The notes under the pieces are model-generated. The model saw only the letters and a list, made by a program, of their open reading frames with translations. It did not search any database and was not told where the DNA came from. Shown here piece by piece: positions 31,978 through 40,821 of a DNA stretch of 64,000 bases. Made by a program: the position numbers and the translations under genes. Within the stretch, counting starts at the first letter, position 1; every line of letters begins with the position of its first letter. The stretch is from contig OZ244839.1 in NCBI GenBank assembly GCA_965220825.1, positions 2,790,001 through 2,854,000 on the forward strand. The letters run 5' to 3'. Origin of the DNA: G965220825 sp965220825 (GTDB taxonomy: Bacteria > Pseudomonadota > Alphaproteobacteria > UBA828).

Positions 31978-33579
31978 CTAGCGGATCCGGGGCAGCGTTT
32001 CGTGGGTGTGGAAGGGCGCCGGCGAGGGCACGGTCCATTCGAGGGTGTCGGCGCCCTCGCCCCACGGATTGTCCGCGCACTTCTTACCCCAGAACAGGGT
32101 GTAGACCAGGATGTAGAGGAAGAGCACGAGGCCCGCTGCCGAGATGTAGGAGCCGATGGAGGAGATCATGTTCCACCCGGCGAAGGCGTCCGGATAGTCC
32201 GGGATGCGGCGCGGCATGCCGGAGACGCCCGAGAAGTGCATGGGGAAGAAGGTGAGGTTCACGCCCACGAAGGTGATCCAGAAATGCACCTTGCCGAGCG
32301 TCTCCGGATATTGCCGGCCGCACATCTTGCCGATCCAGTAGTAGAAGGCGGCGAACGCAATGAAGACGGCGCCCAGCGAGAGCACATAGTGGAAGTGCGC
32401 GACCACGTAGTAGGTATCGTGCAGCGCGTGGTCCAGCCCGGCATTGGCGAGCACCACGCCGGTGACACCCCCCACGGTGAACAGGAAGATGAAGCCGAAG
32501 GCCCAGAGCATCGGCGTCTTGAACTCGATGGAGCCGCCCCACATGGTGGCGATCCAGCTGAAGATCTTGATGCCCGTCGGCACCGCGATGACCATGGTTG
32601 CGCCCACGAAATAGGCGCGCGTGTCCACGTTCATGCCGACGGTGAACATGTGGTGTGCCCACACCACGAAGCCGATGAAGCCGATGGCGACCATGGCGTA
32701 GGCCATGCCGAGATAGCCGAAGACGGGCTTCTTCGAAAAGGTCGCCACGATGTGGCTCACGATCCCGAAGGCCGGCAGGATCAGGATGTAGACCTCCGGG
32801 TGGCCGAAGAACCAGAAGAGATGCTGGTAGAGGATCGGATCGCCCCCGCCGGCGGCGTCGAAGAACGCGGTGCCGAAATTGCGGTCCGTCAGCAGCATGG
32901 TTATGGCGCCGGCCAGGACCGGGAGCGAGAGCAGCAGCAGGAACGCCGTCACCAGCACCGACCAGACGAAGAGCGGCATCTTGTGCATGGTCATGCCCGG
33001 CGCGCGCATGTTGAGGATGGTGGTGATGAAGTTGATTGCCCCGAGGATGGAGGAGGCGCCCGCCAGATGAAGGGCGAAGATGCCGAGGTCCATGGCGGGG
33101 CCGACATGGCCCGAGGTCGAGAGCGGCGCGTAGACCGTCCAGCCCGCGCCGACGCCGGGCCCGGGCCCGCCATCCACGAACATGGAGGTCACGAGCAGGG
33201 CGCCGGCGGGCACCAGCAGCCAGAAGCTGATGTTGTTCATGCGGGGAAAGGCCATGTCCGGCGCGCCGATCATCAGCGGCACGAACCAGTTGCCGAAGCC
33301 GCCGATGAACGCCGGCATGATCATGAAGAAGACCATGATCAGCCCGTGCCCGGTGACGAACACGTTGAAGGTGTGCGGGTCGGCGAAGATCTGCATGCCG
33401 GGCTCGGCAAGCTCGATCCGCATGAAGATGGAGAGCACGGCGCCTATGATGCCGAACACGATGGCATAGGCGATGTACATCGTGCCGATGTCTTTGTGAT
33501 TGGTGGAGAAGAGCCACCGCGTAACGCCCCTCGGCATGTGGTCGTGGTGGGCGTCGGCGGCTTGGGCCGGATATGCCAT
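31978..33579 (-). CDS. ctaD: Cytochrome c oxidase subunit I
   Basis: 533-residue catalytic core with 12 predicted membrane helices. The heme a ligand is in FVTGHGLIMVFF. The CuB histidine and cross-linked tyrosine are in WFFGHPEVYILILP, followed by the two adjacent histidines of WAHHMFTVGM. The heme a3/a ligands lie in YYVVAHFHYVLS. The SWIATMWGG and EVYILILPAFG elements mark an A-type oxidase with a proton K channel. ATG at 33579; the open frame extends into coxB and is not used. Confidence 0.97.
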   Translation of the reverse strand: MAYPAQAADAHHDHMPRGVTRWLFSTNHKDIGTMYIAYAIVFGIIGAVLSIFMRIELAEPGMQIFADPHTFNVFVTGHGLIMVFFMIMPAFIGGFGNWFVPLMIGAPDMAFPRMNNISFWLLVPAGALLVTSMFVDGGPGPGVGAGWTVYAPLSTSGHVGPAMDLGIFALHLAGASSILGAINFITTILNMRAPGMTMHKMPLFVWSVLVTAFLLLLSLPVLAGAITMLLTDRNFGTAFFDAAGGGDPILYQHLFWFFGHPEVYILILPAFGIVSHIVATFSKKPVFGYLGMAYAMVAIGFIGFVVWAHHMFTVGMNVDTRAYFVGATMVIAVPTGIKIFSWIATMWGGSIEFKTPMLWAFGFIFLFTVGGVTGVVLANAGLDHALHDTYYVVAHFHYVLSLGAVFIAFAAFYYWIGKMCGRQYPETLGKVHFWITFVGVNLTFFPMHFSGVSGMPRRIPDYPDAFAGWNMISSIGSYISAAGLVLFLYILVYTLFWGKKCADNPWGEGADTLEWTVPSPAPFHTHETLPRIR

Positions 33580-33596
33580 GGCTCGATGCTCCTCCC

Positions 33597-34448
33597 TCAG
33601 CGCGCTGCCGGCTCGGCACGATCGCCGAGCGCGGCGACCCGCAACGGCGTATCGTCGTTCCGTGCGAACTCTTCTCGCGCGGTCTCGACCCAGGCGTCGA
33701 ACGCCTCCTGGGAGACCGCTTCGATCTTGATCGGCATGAAGCCGTGGAGCGTGCCGCAGAGCTCGGAGCACTGCCCGTAATAGGTGCCCTCGCGGTTGAT
33801 GCGGAACCAGGTCTCATTGACGCGGCCGGGCACGGAATCGAGCTTCACGCCGAGCGCGGGCACCGCCCAGGAATGGATCACGTCGTCCGCGGTGGTCAGC
33901 AGCCGCACGTTCGTGTCCACCGGGAGCACGATGGCGTTGTCCGTCTCGAGCAGGCGGAGCTGCCCCTCCTCGAGCTCGTCGTCCTCCAGCATCACCGCGT
34001 CGAAGGTGAAGTCCCCGTGATCGGGATATTCGTAGGACCAGTACCACTGATGGCCGATGGCCTTCAGGGTCATGTCCGCCTCCTCCGTGCGGTCCACGAA
34101 GTAGAGAAGCCGGAAGGAGGGGACGGCGATGATCAGCAGGATGATCACCGGCACGATGGTCCAAGCCACCTCGAGCAGGGTGTTGTGGGTGGTGCGCGAG
34201 GGTGTCGGGTTCCGCTTCGCGTTGTAGCGGATGAGAACCCACGCCATCAGGCCGAAGACGAACGCCGAGATGACCACGATGATGATGGTCACCATGAAGT
34301 TGAAGTCGGCGATCTCCTCCATGGAGGGTGACAGCGCGGGCTGAAAATCGACGCTCCAATCGGTGGGCGCCTGCGCGAGCGCGGCACCGGCCCCGGCAAC
34401 GCCCAGCACGCCGGCAACGGCCGCGCTCAATTTCGCGAGATACCTCAC
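33597..34448 (-). CDS. ctaC: Cytochrome c oxidase subunit II
   Basis: 283 residues: signal peptide 1-26 (GAALAQA), two membrane helices (about 50-72 and 92-115) and a periplasmic cupredoxin domain. The CuA ligands are H192, C227, E229, C231, H235 and M238 in CSELCGTLHGFMP. The aromatic electron-entry patch is GHQWYWSYEYPD. GTG at 34448 is chosen because GGAGG stands 7 bases upstream. Another GTG at 34475 has no such site. First gene of the oxidase operon. The 255 bp up to the divergent tldD presumably hold both promoters, but no clear box was identified. Confidence 0.95.
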   Translation of the reverse strand: MRYLAKLSAAVAGVLGVAGAGAALAQAPTDWSVDFQPALSPSMEEIADFNFMVTIIIVVISAFVFGLMAWVLIRYNAKRNPTPSRTTHNTLLEVAWTIVPVIILLIIAVPSFRLLYFVDRTEEADMTLKAIGHQWYWSYEYPDHGDFTFDAVMLEDDELEEGQLRLLETDNAIVLPVDTNVRLLTTADDVIHSWAVPALGVKLDSVPGRVNETWFRINREGTYYGQCSELCGTLHGFMPIKIEAVSQEAFDAWVETAREEFARNDDTPLRVAALGDRAEPAAR

Positions 34449-34703
34449 TCCCGATCCTCCGCTCGCTCGCCGCACGCGCCCGCCCGGACGGCAAAGAGTG
34501 CCGACGGCGCGCGCTCCATACCGCGCGCAAGGCGCGGCAGCGTCCTACCACAGCCCGCCCCGCTTTTGAAGCCCTGCCGCCCGCGAACGCGGCTTTCCTT
34601 TGGCCGCCCGCGACACGAACGCCCATATGTCGTCCGGCGGGGAACGCGGCGTGGCGGTTCGTTGAGACAGCGCCTATGCTGGGCCCGAACGCGGAGGGGA
34701 GCC

Positions 34704-36137
34704 ATGAGCCGGGAAGCGGTCACGGACGAGCTGTTCTTCAACCGCGCGGGCCTCGACAGGCCGCGGGTGGAGGGGATCGTGGGCGACGCGCTCCGGGGCG
34801 CGGACGACGGCGAACTCTTCCTCGAATACCGCCAGAGCGAGAGCTTCTCCTTCGAGGACGGCCGCTTGAAGAGCGCGACCTTCGACACCGCCCAGGGCTT
34901 CGGCCTGCGCGCCGTCTCCGGCGAGACCAGCGCCTACGCCCATGCGAGCGAACTCGGCGAAGGCGCGCTGAAGCGGGCGGCGAAGACGGTGCGCGCCGCG
35001 CTCGCACAGCGCGGCGGAAGCATCGCGGAGGGGCCGTCCAGGACGGACCGCACGCTCTATGGCGTCGGGAACCCCCTGGAGGAGACCCCCTTCGAGGAGA
35101 AGGTCGCCGTGCTCGGCGCCATCGACAGCTATGCGCGCGGCAAGGACCCCCGCGTCGTACAGGTGATGGCGTCGCTGCTCGGCGAATGGCAGGCGGTGCA
35201 GATCGTGCGCGCCGACGGCAGCCGGGCGTTCGACCTGCGCCCCCTGGTGCGGCTCAACGTCTCGGTGGTGGCCGCCAGCGGCGAACGCCGGGAGACGGGC
35301 TCCCACGGCGTGGGCGGGCGCACGCCCTATGGGGCGTTCCTCGAGCCCGCGCACTGGCAGGCGCAGGTGGACGAAGCGCTGCGCCAGGCGCTGGTGAACC
35401 TCGAGTCCGTCTCTGCGCCGGCCGGCGAAATGCCGGTGGTTCTGGGCCCCGGCTGGCCCGGCATCCTGCTGCATGAAGCCGTGGGACACGGCCTCGAAGG
35501 GGACTTCAACCGCAAGCGGACCAGTGCGTTCTCGGGGTTGCTCGGCGAGCGGGTCGCCGCCCCGGGGGTCACCGTGGTGGACGACGGCACGCTGGACCTC
35601 CGGCGCGGCTCCCTCACGGTGGACGACGAGGGCACGCCCGCGGGCCGCACCGTGCTGATCGAGGACGGCATCCTCAAGGGTTATCTGCACGACCGTATGA
35701 ACGCCCGCCTGATGGGCATGGAACCCACCGGCAACGGCAGGCGGCAAAGCTTCGCGCACGCGCCCATGCCCCGCATGACCAATACCTTCATGCCGGCGGG
35801 AGAGGACGAGCCGGAAGAGATCCTGCAGCGGGTGAAAAAAGGCGTCTATGCGAAGAATTTCGGTGGCGGGCAGGTGGATATCGTTTCGGGCAAGTTCGTG
35901 TTCTCCGCCTCGGAAGCCTATCTGATCGAAGACGGGCGCATCGGCGCGCCGGTCAAGGGCGCGAGCCTGATCGGCAACGGCCCGGACGTGCTGACCCGGG
36001 TCGCGGGGGTCGGCAACGACTTCGCGCTCGATCCCGGGGTCGGCACCTGCGGCAAGAACGGCCAGGGCGTGCCGGTGGGCGTGGGCCTGCCGACCCTGCT
36101 GGTGGATCCCCTCACCGTGGGCGGCACGGAGGCCTGA
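34704..36137 (+). CDS. tldD: Metalloprotease TldD
   Basis: 477-residue zinc protease, one half of the TldD/TldE (PmbA) heterodimer that degrades unfolded peptides and processes some modified peptides. The zinc motif is HEAVGH at 257-262, continuing GLEGDFNRK, and the C-terminal region includes GGGQVDIVSGKFVFS and the CGKNGQGVPVG loop. TldE is not in the window. ATG at 34704 follows GGAGGGGA. The gene is divergent from the cox operon, an arrangement also common in Rhizobiales and Rhodospirillales. Confidence 0.95.
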   Translation: MSREAVTDELFFNRAGLDRPRVEGIVGDALRGADDGELFLEYRQSESFSFEDGRLKSATFDTAQGFGLRAVSGETSAYAHASELGEGALKRAAKTVRAALAQRGGSIAEGPSRTDRTLYGVGNPLEETPFEEKVAVLGAIDSYARGKDPRVVQVMASLLGEWQAVQIVRADGSRAFDLRPLVRLNVSVVAASGERRETGSHGVGGRTPYGAFLEPAHWQAQVDEALRQALVNLESVSAPAGEMPVVLGPGWPGILLHEAVGHGLEGDFNRKRTSAFSGLLGERVAAPGVTVVDDGTLDLRRGSLTVDDEGTPAGRTVLIEDGILKGYLHDRMNARLMGMEPTGNGRRQSFAHAPMPRMTNTFMPAGEDEPEEILQRVKKGVYAKNFGGGQVDIVSGKFVFSASEAYLIEDGRIGAPVKGASLIGNGPDVLTRVAGVGNDFALDPGVGTCGKNGQGVPVGVGLPTLLVDPLTVGGTEA

Positions 36138-36151
36138 ACACCCCGCGCCGG

Positions 36152-37705
36152 TCAGATCTTGCGGGCGTGGCCTTCCCAGAAGCGCTCGCGCACCTTGCGC
36201 TTCAGCACCTTGCCGACGCCGCTGCGCGGCAGCTCGTCCCAGAACTCCACCGTCTTCGGCGCCTTGTAGGCGGAGAGCCGGCTCTTGCAGAGGGCGATCA
36301 CCGCCGCTTCGTCCAGGGTCTCGCCGGTTTTAAGCTCCACCACCGCCTTGACGGCCTCGCCCCACTTTTCGTCCGGCACGCCGATCACCGCGCAGTCCTG
36401 CACCGCGGGGTGGCTCCATATCACGCGCTCGATCTCGATGGGGAAGACGTTGAGACCGCCGGAGATGATCATGTCCTTCTTGCGGTCCACGATATAGATG
36501 TAGCCGTCTTCGTCCTTGTAGCCGATGTCGCCGGTGTGGTGCCAACCATGGGCGCGAAGCGCCTCCGTGGCTTCCGGGTCGGCAAAGTAGCCGAGGAAGA
36601 CGAGGGTCCCGCGGACCACGATCTCGCCCCATTCGCCGGCCGGGAGCAGCTTGCCGTCGTCGTCCATGATCTCGGTCTGGACGAAGACGGGCGGCCTGCC
36701 GCAGCTCAGCAGTCGGTGTTGCTTCGCCGGGTCGTTCACGGCCTCCACATGCTCCTCGGGGGTCAGGATGCCGATGGTGCAAGGGCACTCGGCTTGGCCG
36801 TAGATCTGCGTCATGCAGGGGCCGAAGAGTTCGATGGCCTCGGCCACCTTGTCCGCGGACATGGGCGCGCCCCCATAGATGAAGTAGTCGAGCGTGCCAT
36901 AGTCGAACTCGCGGGCCCTCGGGTGGGAGAGGATGGCGTAGATCACCGTCGGCGGCATGAAGGTGTGGGTCACGCCGTAGCGGGCGATGGCCTCCATCAC
37001 GGCCGTCGGCTCGGCCTTCGGGATGCAGACCGTGGTGCCGCCGAAGGCCATGGCGGGCCAGGCGTAGACGCCGGCGCCGTGGGCCATGGACGTCGCCACC
37101 AGATGGACGGGCGGCTTCTTGATGGGAAGATGGGCGTAGACGTTCGCGCACCAGGCCTCCCAGATCAGATTGGACCACATGGCGCCCTTGGGCTGGCCCG
37201 TGGTGCCGCCGGAGGTGAAGTGGCTGATCACCTTGTCGCGCTCGTCCGGAAGCGCCGGCGCCGCCGCCGGGTGGCCTTCGATGAAGCGGTCGAAGAAGGG
37301 CGCGCTCTCGCCTTCCCTGTCCAGGCAGACGAGATGGGCGAGCTTGGGGCAGCGCTCGCGGATGCGCGGGATCGCCGCCTCGAAGCTCGAATGATAGAAG
37401 AGCCACGTGGCCTCCCGGTGGTTCACCACATAGGCGGTCTCCTCGGTGGAGGCGAGCGCCGCAAGGCCAACCCACACGCCGCCCGCGCGCGCCGCGCCGA
37501 TCCAGGCCTCGAAGGCGCGGGCCGTGTTGGGGCTCAGGATGGCCACCCGGTCGCCGGATTCGAGCCCGCCGGCGATGAGCGCATTGGCCGTTCGGTGGCT
37601 GCGCTCGGCGACCTCCCGGTAGCTGCGCTCCCCTTCGGCATCGATCAGGCAGGCGCGGTCGGGGAAGTAGCGCAGGCCACGCTCGAAATAGTCGATCAGC
37701 CGCAT
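36152..37705 (-). CDS. AMP-binding acyl-CoA synthetase/ligase
   Basis: 517-residue ANL-superfamily enzyme that activates a carboxylic acid as an acyl-adenylate and transfers it to CoA. Phosphate loop TSGGTTGQPKGAMWS, A5-type motif QIYGQAECP, A7 HTGDIGYKDEDGYIYIVDRKKDMIISGG and the catalytic C-terminal lysine in SGVGKVLKRKVRE are all present. The substrate is not predictable. It is encoded 13 bp downstream of an RraA-like gene, pointing to an organic-acid catabolic operon. ATG at 37705; the open frame continues upstream inside that gene. Confidence 0.93.
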   Translation of the reverse strand: MRLIDYFERGLRYFPDRACLIDAEGERSYREVAERSHRTANALIAGGLESGDRVAILSPNTARAFEAWIGAARAGGVWVGLAALASTEETAYVVNHREATWLFYHSSFEAAIPRIRERCPKLAHLVCLDREGESAPFFDRFIEGHPAAAPALPDERDKVISHFTSGGTTGQPKGAMWSNLIWEAWCANVYAHLPIKKPPVHLVATSMAHGAGVYAWPAMAFGGTTVCIPKAEPTAVMEAIARYGVTHTFMPPTVIYAILSHPRAREFDYGTLDYFIYGGAPMSADKVAEAIELFGPCMTQIYGQAECPCTIGILTPEEHVEAVNDPAKQHRLLSCGRPPVFVQTEIMDDDGKLLPAGEWGEIVVRGTLVFLGYFADPEATEALRAHGWHHTGDIGYKDEDGYIYIVDRKKDMIISGGLNVFPIEIERVIWSHPAVQDCAVIGVPDEKWGEAVKAVVELKTGETLDEAAVIALCKSRLSAYKAPKTVEFWDELPRSGVGKVLKRKVRERFWEGHARKI

Positions 37706-37718
37706 GGTCGCCGCCCGA

Positions 37719-38426
37719 TCAGTGGATTTCGTCGGTCCGGCGCAGCAGCTCGGCCATGACGTCGGCGGAGAACCCCGGCTTCCCGCAGGCTTCGAGGATG
37801 GGCGCCTCGCGGCGCTGACAGAGTTCCGCCGCGGCCGGCACCTCCCGCGCCACCTCATGGGGCACGATGACCGCCCCGTGGCGGTCCGCATGGATCAGAT
37901 CGCCCGGGTTGGTTGCCATGCCATAGACGTCCACCGGCTTGCCGAAGTCCACCACATGAACCCAGGCGTGGGAGGGCACGACCGTGCCGGAAAGGAACTG
38001 GAAGCCTTCCGCGATCATGTCCAGATCGCGCACCGCCCCGTCGGTGACCACGCCCAGGCAGCCGAGCGCCTGGTGCACGTTGGAATGCACCTCGCCCCAC
38101 CAGGAGGCCGCGCCGGGACGGGAATCGACGTCCTGGATCACCATGACGGAAGGCCGGGGCCCCTCCTCCACATGGCGGTAATAGGCGATACGCGCGTCGG
38201 TGAGCGCATCGCCCGCCGCCGCCGGTTTCTCCATGGTGCGGATGGTGGCCGTCCGCGCGTAGCCCACCATGGGCGGAAGCTCGGGGAAGGCGCAGTGCAG
38301 CGTGCGGGTGGTGAAGCCGCAGGCGCGGCGCTCCGGAGAGACGATCTCCAGCGCGTTGCAGATCGTCGGCGTGTCGTAGGCGCGAAGCGCGGCAAGCGCG
38401 CCCTTGTCGAGCGGTGTGTCGGTCAC
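37719..38426 (-). CDS. RraA-like family protein (possible 4-hydroxy-4-methyl-2-oxoglutarate aldolase type)
   Basis: 235-residue RraA-fold protein. The family motif GCLGVVTDGAVRDLDMIAEGF contains the metal and substrate residues (DGxxRD), and GDLIHADRHGAVIVP follows. Members are either divalent-metal aldolases (HMG/CHA aldolase) or the RNase E inhibitor RraA. The 235-residue length, N-terminal region with WWGEVH and catabolic neighbour favour an aldolase/decarboxylase role. GTG at 38426 is preceded by GGGAGG. A longer open frame to 38846 is antisense to the aminotransferase. Confidence 0.85.
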   Translation of the reverse strand: MTDTPLDKGALAALRAYDTPTICNALEIVSPERRACGFTTRTLHCAFPELPPMVGYARTATIRTMEKPAAAGDALTDARIAYYRHVEEGPRPSVMVIQDVDSRPGAASWWGEVHSNVHQALGCLGVVTDGAVRDLDMIAEGFQFLSGTVVPSHAWVHVVDFGKPVDVYGMATNPGDLIHADRHGAVIVPHEVAREVPAAAELCQRREAPILEACGKPGFSADVMAELLRRTDEIH

Positions 38427-38567
38427 GTCGTTCCTCCCGGCAAAACCCGACGGATCATGCCGAGAGCCCGCGGTCCGCGCAAACGCGAATTGTCCCGCCC
38501 GTTGCCGCGTGGCGGGCCGCGCGCGTATCGTGGCGCGGGCTGTCGGAGGACGAGCGGGAGTCGCGGT

Positions 38568-39926
38568 ATGGCGGCGGAACAAGCGCGGGAGCGCCGGAAT
38601 CTGGATTTGGAAAGCGCGGCGGCGGAGGTCGTCCGGCGGTATGAGAGCGCCAATCCGCGAAGCCGGGCGCAGTATGAACGCGCCCGCGAGAGCCTCCCCG
38701 GCGGCAACACGCGAACCGGCATGTTCTATACGCCCTTTCCGCTCGCCATGGAGAAGGCGGAGGGCGCGCGGCTCCGGGACGTGGACGGCCATGTCTATAC
38801 CGACTTCGTGGGCGACTTCTCCGCCGGCCTCTATGGCCATTCCCATCCCGTGATCCGCGAGGCGGTGCTACAGGCGCTGGACGCAGGCATGGTCTACGGC
38901 TCCACCAGCCCCTATGAGGCCCGGCTCGCCGCGCTGGTCTGTGCGCGCTTCCCCTCCATCGAGCGGGTGCGCTTCACCAACTCGGGCACGGAGGGCAACA
39001 TGATGGCCCTCGTGACCGCCCGCGCGGTGACGGGCAAGGAGGCCGTGCTGGTCTTCGAGGGCGGCTATCACGGCGGCACGATCTCTTTCGGCAAGAGAGG
39101 CGCACCGGTGAACGCGCCGTTCGATTTCGTGATCGCGCCCTATAACGACCCGGACTTCGCGGCGGACGCGATCCGGCAAAACGCGCACCGCCTTGCCGCC
39201 GTTCTGGTGGAGCCGCTCCAGGGCGCGGCCGGGGCGCTGCCGGGTACGCCCGAATTTCTCGGCGCGCTCCGCGAAGCATGCAGCGCCCATGGCGTCCTGC
39301 TGATCTATGACGAGGTGATGACGTCGCGGCTTGCGCCCGACGGCCTGCAGGGGCGGCTCGGGATCGTGCCCGACATGACCACCCTCGGGAAATATATCGG
39401 CGGCGGCATGTCCTTCGGCGCCTTCGGCGGGCCTGCGGAGATCATGGACCGCTACGACCCCGCCCAGCCCGGCGCCTATGTCCATCACGGGACCTTCAAC
39501 AACAACCTGTTCACTCTGATGGCGGGCGCCGCGGGGCTGGAGAAGGTCCTGACGCCCGAGGCGCAGCACGCGCTCAACGCCTCGGGCGACACGCTGCGGG
39601 CGGCGCTGAACGGGCTCGCGGCCAAGCATGATGCGCCGTTCCAGGTGACGGGCCGGGGCTCCATCCTCAGCATGCACTTCCAGCGCGGGGGCCTGCGCTC
39701 GATCCGTGACATCGCGCCCAGGGATTCGCGCCTACGCCAGCTTCTCCACCTGGATCTCATCGCCCGCGGCGTCTTCACCACGCGGCGGGGCTTCATGGCG
39801 CTCTCCCTCGCGGTGACGGAGGCGGACCGCGCCAAGCTCGTGGACGCGGTGGACGAGTTCCTCACCCACTATGGCGCGCTGCTGGACTCCCCGCCGTCTT
39901 CGTCCAGCCGGTCGAGCCCGGCATAG
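38568..39926 (+). CDS. Class III PLP-dependent aminotransferase (glutamate-1-semialdehyde aminomutase-like)
   Basis: 452-residue fold-type I enzyme. The PLP lysine is K275 in TTLGKYIGGGMSFGAFGG, IYDEVMTSR (with D248/E249) binds the pyridine ring, and SGTEGNMMALVTARA binds phosphate. It looks more like the generic HemL-related aminotransferases than true HemL. The GNTRTGMFYTPFPL segment is typical of the group next to catabolic genes. The last 58 bp overlap the 3' end of the convergent SDR gene. The extreme C-terminus is a low-complexity serine run (PPSSSSRSSPA). Confidence 0.9.
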   Translation: MAAEQARERRNLDLESAAAEVVRRYESANPRSRAQYERARESLPGGNTRTGMFYTPFPLAMEKAEGARLRDVDGHVYTDFVGDFSAGLYGHSHPVIREAVLQALDAGMVYGSTSPYEARLAALVCARFPSIERVRFTNSGTEGNMMALVTARAVTGKEAVLVFEGGYHGGTISFGKRGAPVNAPFDFVIAPYNDPDFAADAIRQNAHRLAAVLVEPLQGAAGALPGTPEFLGALREACSAHGVLLIYDEVMTSRLAPDGLQGRLGIVPDMTTLGKYIGGGMSFGAFGGPAEIMDRYDPAQPGAYVHHGTFNNNLFTLMAGAAGLEKVLTPEAQHALNASGDTLRAALNGLAAKHDAPFQVTGRGSILSMHFQRGGLRSIRDIAPRDSRLRQLLHLDLIARGVFTTRRGFMALSLAVTEADRAKLVDAVDEFLTHYGALLDSPPSSSSRSSPA

Positions 39927-40687
39927 GTGTCGAAGCCGCCGTCGATGCCGATGAGCTGGCCGGAGACGTGCCGCCCGGAGGGCGCGCAAAGATAGAGCGC
40001 GAGCTCGGCGATTTCCTGTTCGGTAATTCCGGTGCGCATGGCGATATTGGCGAGGATTTGCGCCTGGGTCTCCTCGACCGACCGTCCCGCGGCCTCCGCC
40101 TTCGCGCGCAGCACCCGCTCGCCGCGGGCGTTGAGCACATAGCCCGGCAGGATGGCGTTGACGCTGATATTGGCGGGGCCGAGTTCCAGCGCGAGGGTCC
40201 GGGTGAATCCGGCGAGGGCAAACTTGGAGGTCGCATAAGCGACGCGGAGCGGGAAGCCGTGCCGCCCGGCGACGGAGGAGATGTTCACGATGGCGCCGCG
40301 GCCCGCCTGCTTCATCAGGGGAACGGCGCGCCGCGCGCAATAGAACTGGCCGGAAACATTGACCGCGAGGGTGCGCTCCCAGTCCGCGGTCGCCACATGC
40401 TCGATACGCGCCGTGGGGCCCGCGATGCCCGCATTGTTGACGAGGATGTCCACACCGGCCATGGCCGCCGATGCCGCGTCGAAGAGGCGGTCCACCGAGC
40501 CCGGATCCGCCACGTCCGCGCGAACGGCGTCGATCCGCTCGCTCTTCACGTCGTCGACGAGGCCCGAATCGATGTCGCAGGTGAAGACAGCCGCACCGTT
40601 GGCCGCCAGCGTCTCCGCGATGGCGCGGCCGATGCCGGATCCCCCCGCCGTGACAACCGCGCGCCGCCCGTCGCAGGAAAGTTGCAT
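39869..40687 (-). CDS. Short-chain dehydrogenase/reductase (SDR)
   Basis: 272-residue classical SDR. Cofactor motif TAGGSGIGRAIAE, NNAG structural motif (VDILVNNAGIAG), active-site serine in VNISSVAG and YxxxK in VAYATSKFALAG are all visible, followed by NAILPGYV. The C-terminus GQLIGIDGGFDTYAG is typical of sugar or hydroxyacid dehydrogenases. ATG at 40687 is preferred; a TTG 9 bases earlier is an alternative. The 3' end runs antisense into the aminotransferase. Confidence 0.9.
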   Translation of the reverse strand: MQLSCDGRRAVVTAGGSGIGRAIAETLAANGAAVFTCDIDSGLVDDVKSERIDAVRADVADPGSVDRLFDAASAAMAGVDILVNNAGIAGPTARIEHVATADWERTLAVNVSGQFYCARRAVPLMKQAGRGAIVNISSVAGRHGFPLRVAYATSKFALAGFTRTLALELGPANISVNAILPGYVLNARGERVLRAKAEAAGRSVEETQAQILANIAMRTGITEQEIAELALYLCAPSGRHVSGQLIGIDGGFDTYAGLDRLDEDGGESSSAP

Positions 40688-40821
40688 GATTCCCAAATCC
40701 TCATGATGTTCGCCCCCAGCATACCCGACGCCGCATGCGTGGGAAGCGCGCCGGGAGATTCCGCCCGGCCGCCCCGTGAATTAGACTGCGGCGACGGGCT
40801 TCGAGCGGAGGACGCCGCAAC

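Noticed and set aside
31555..33780. 741-codon plus-strand open frame over the ctaD gene
   Set aside because: Histidine- and aspartate-rich antisense translation of subunit I, with no recognisable domain.
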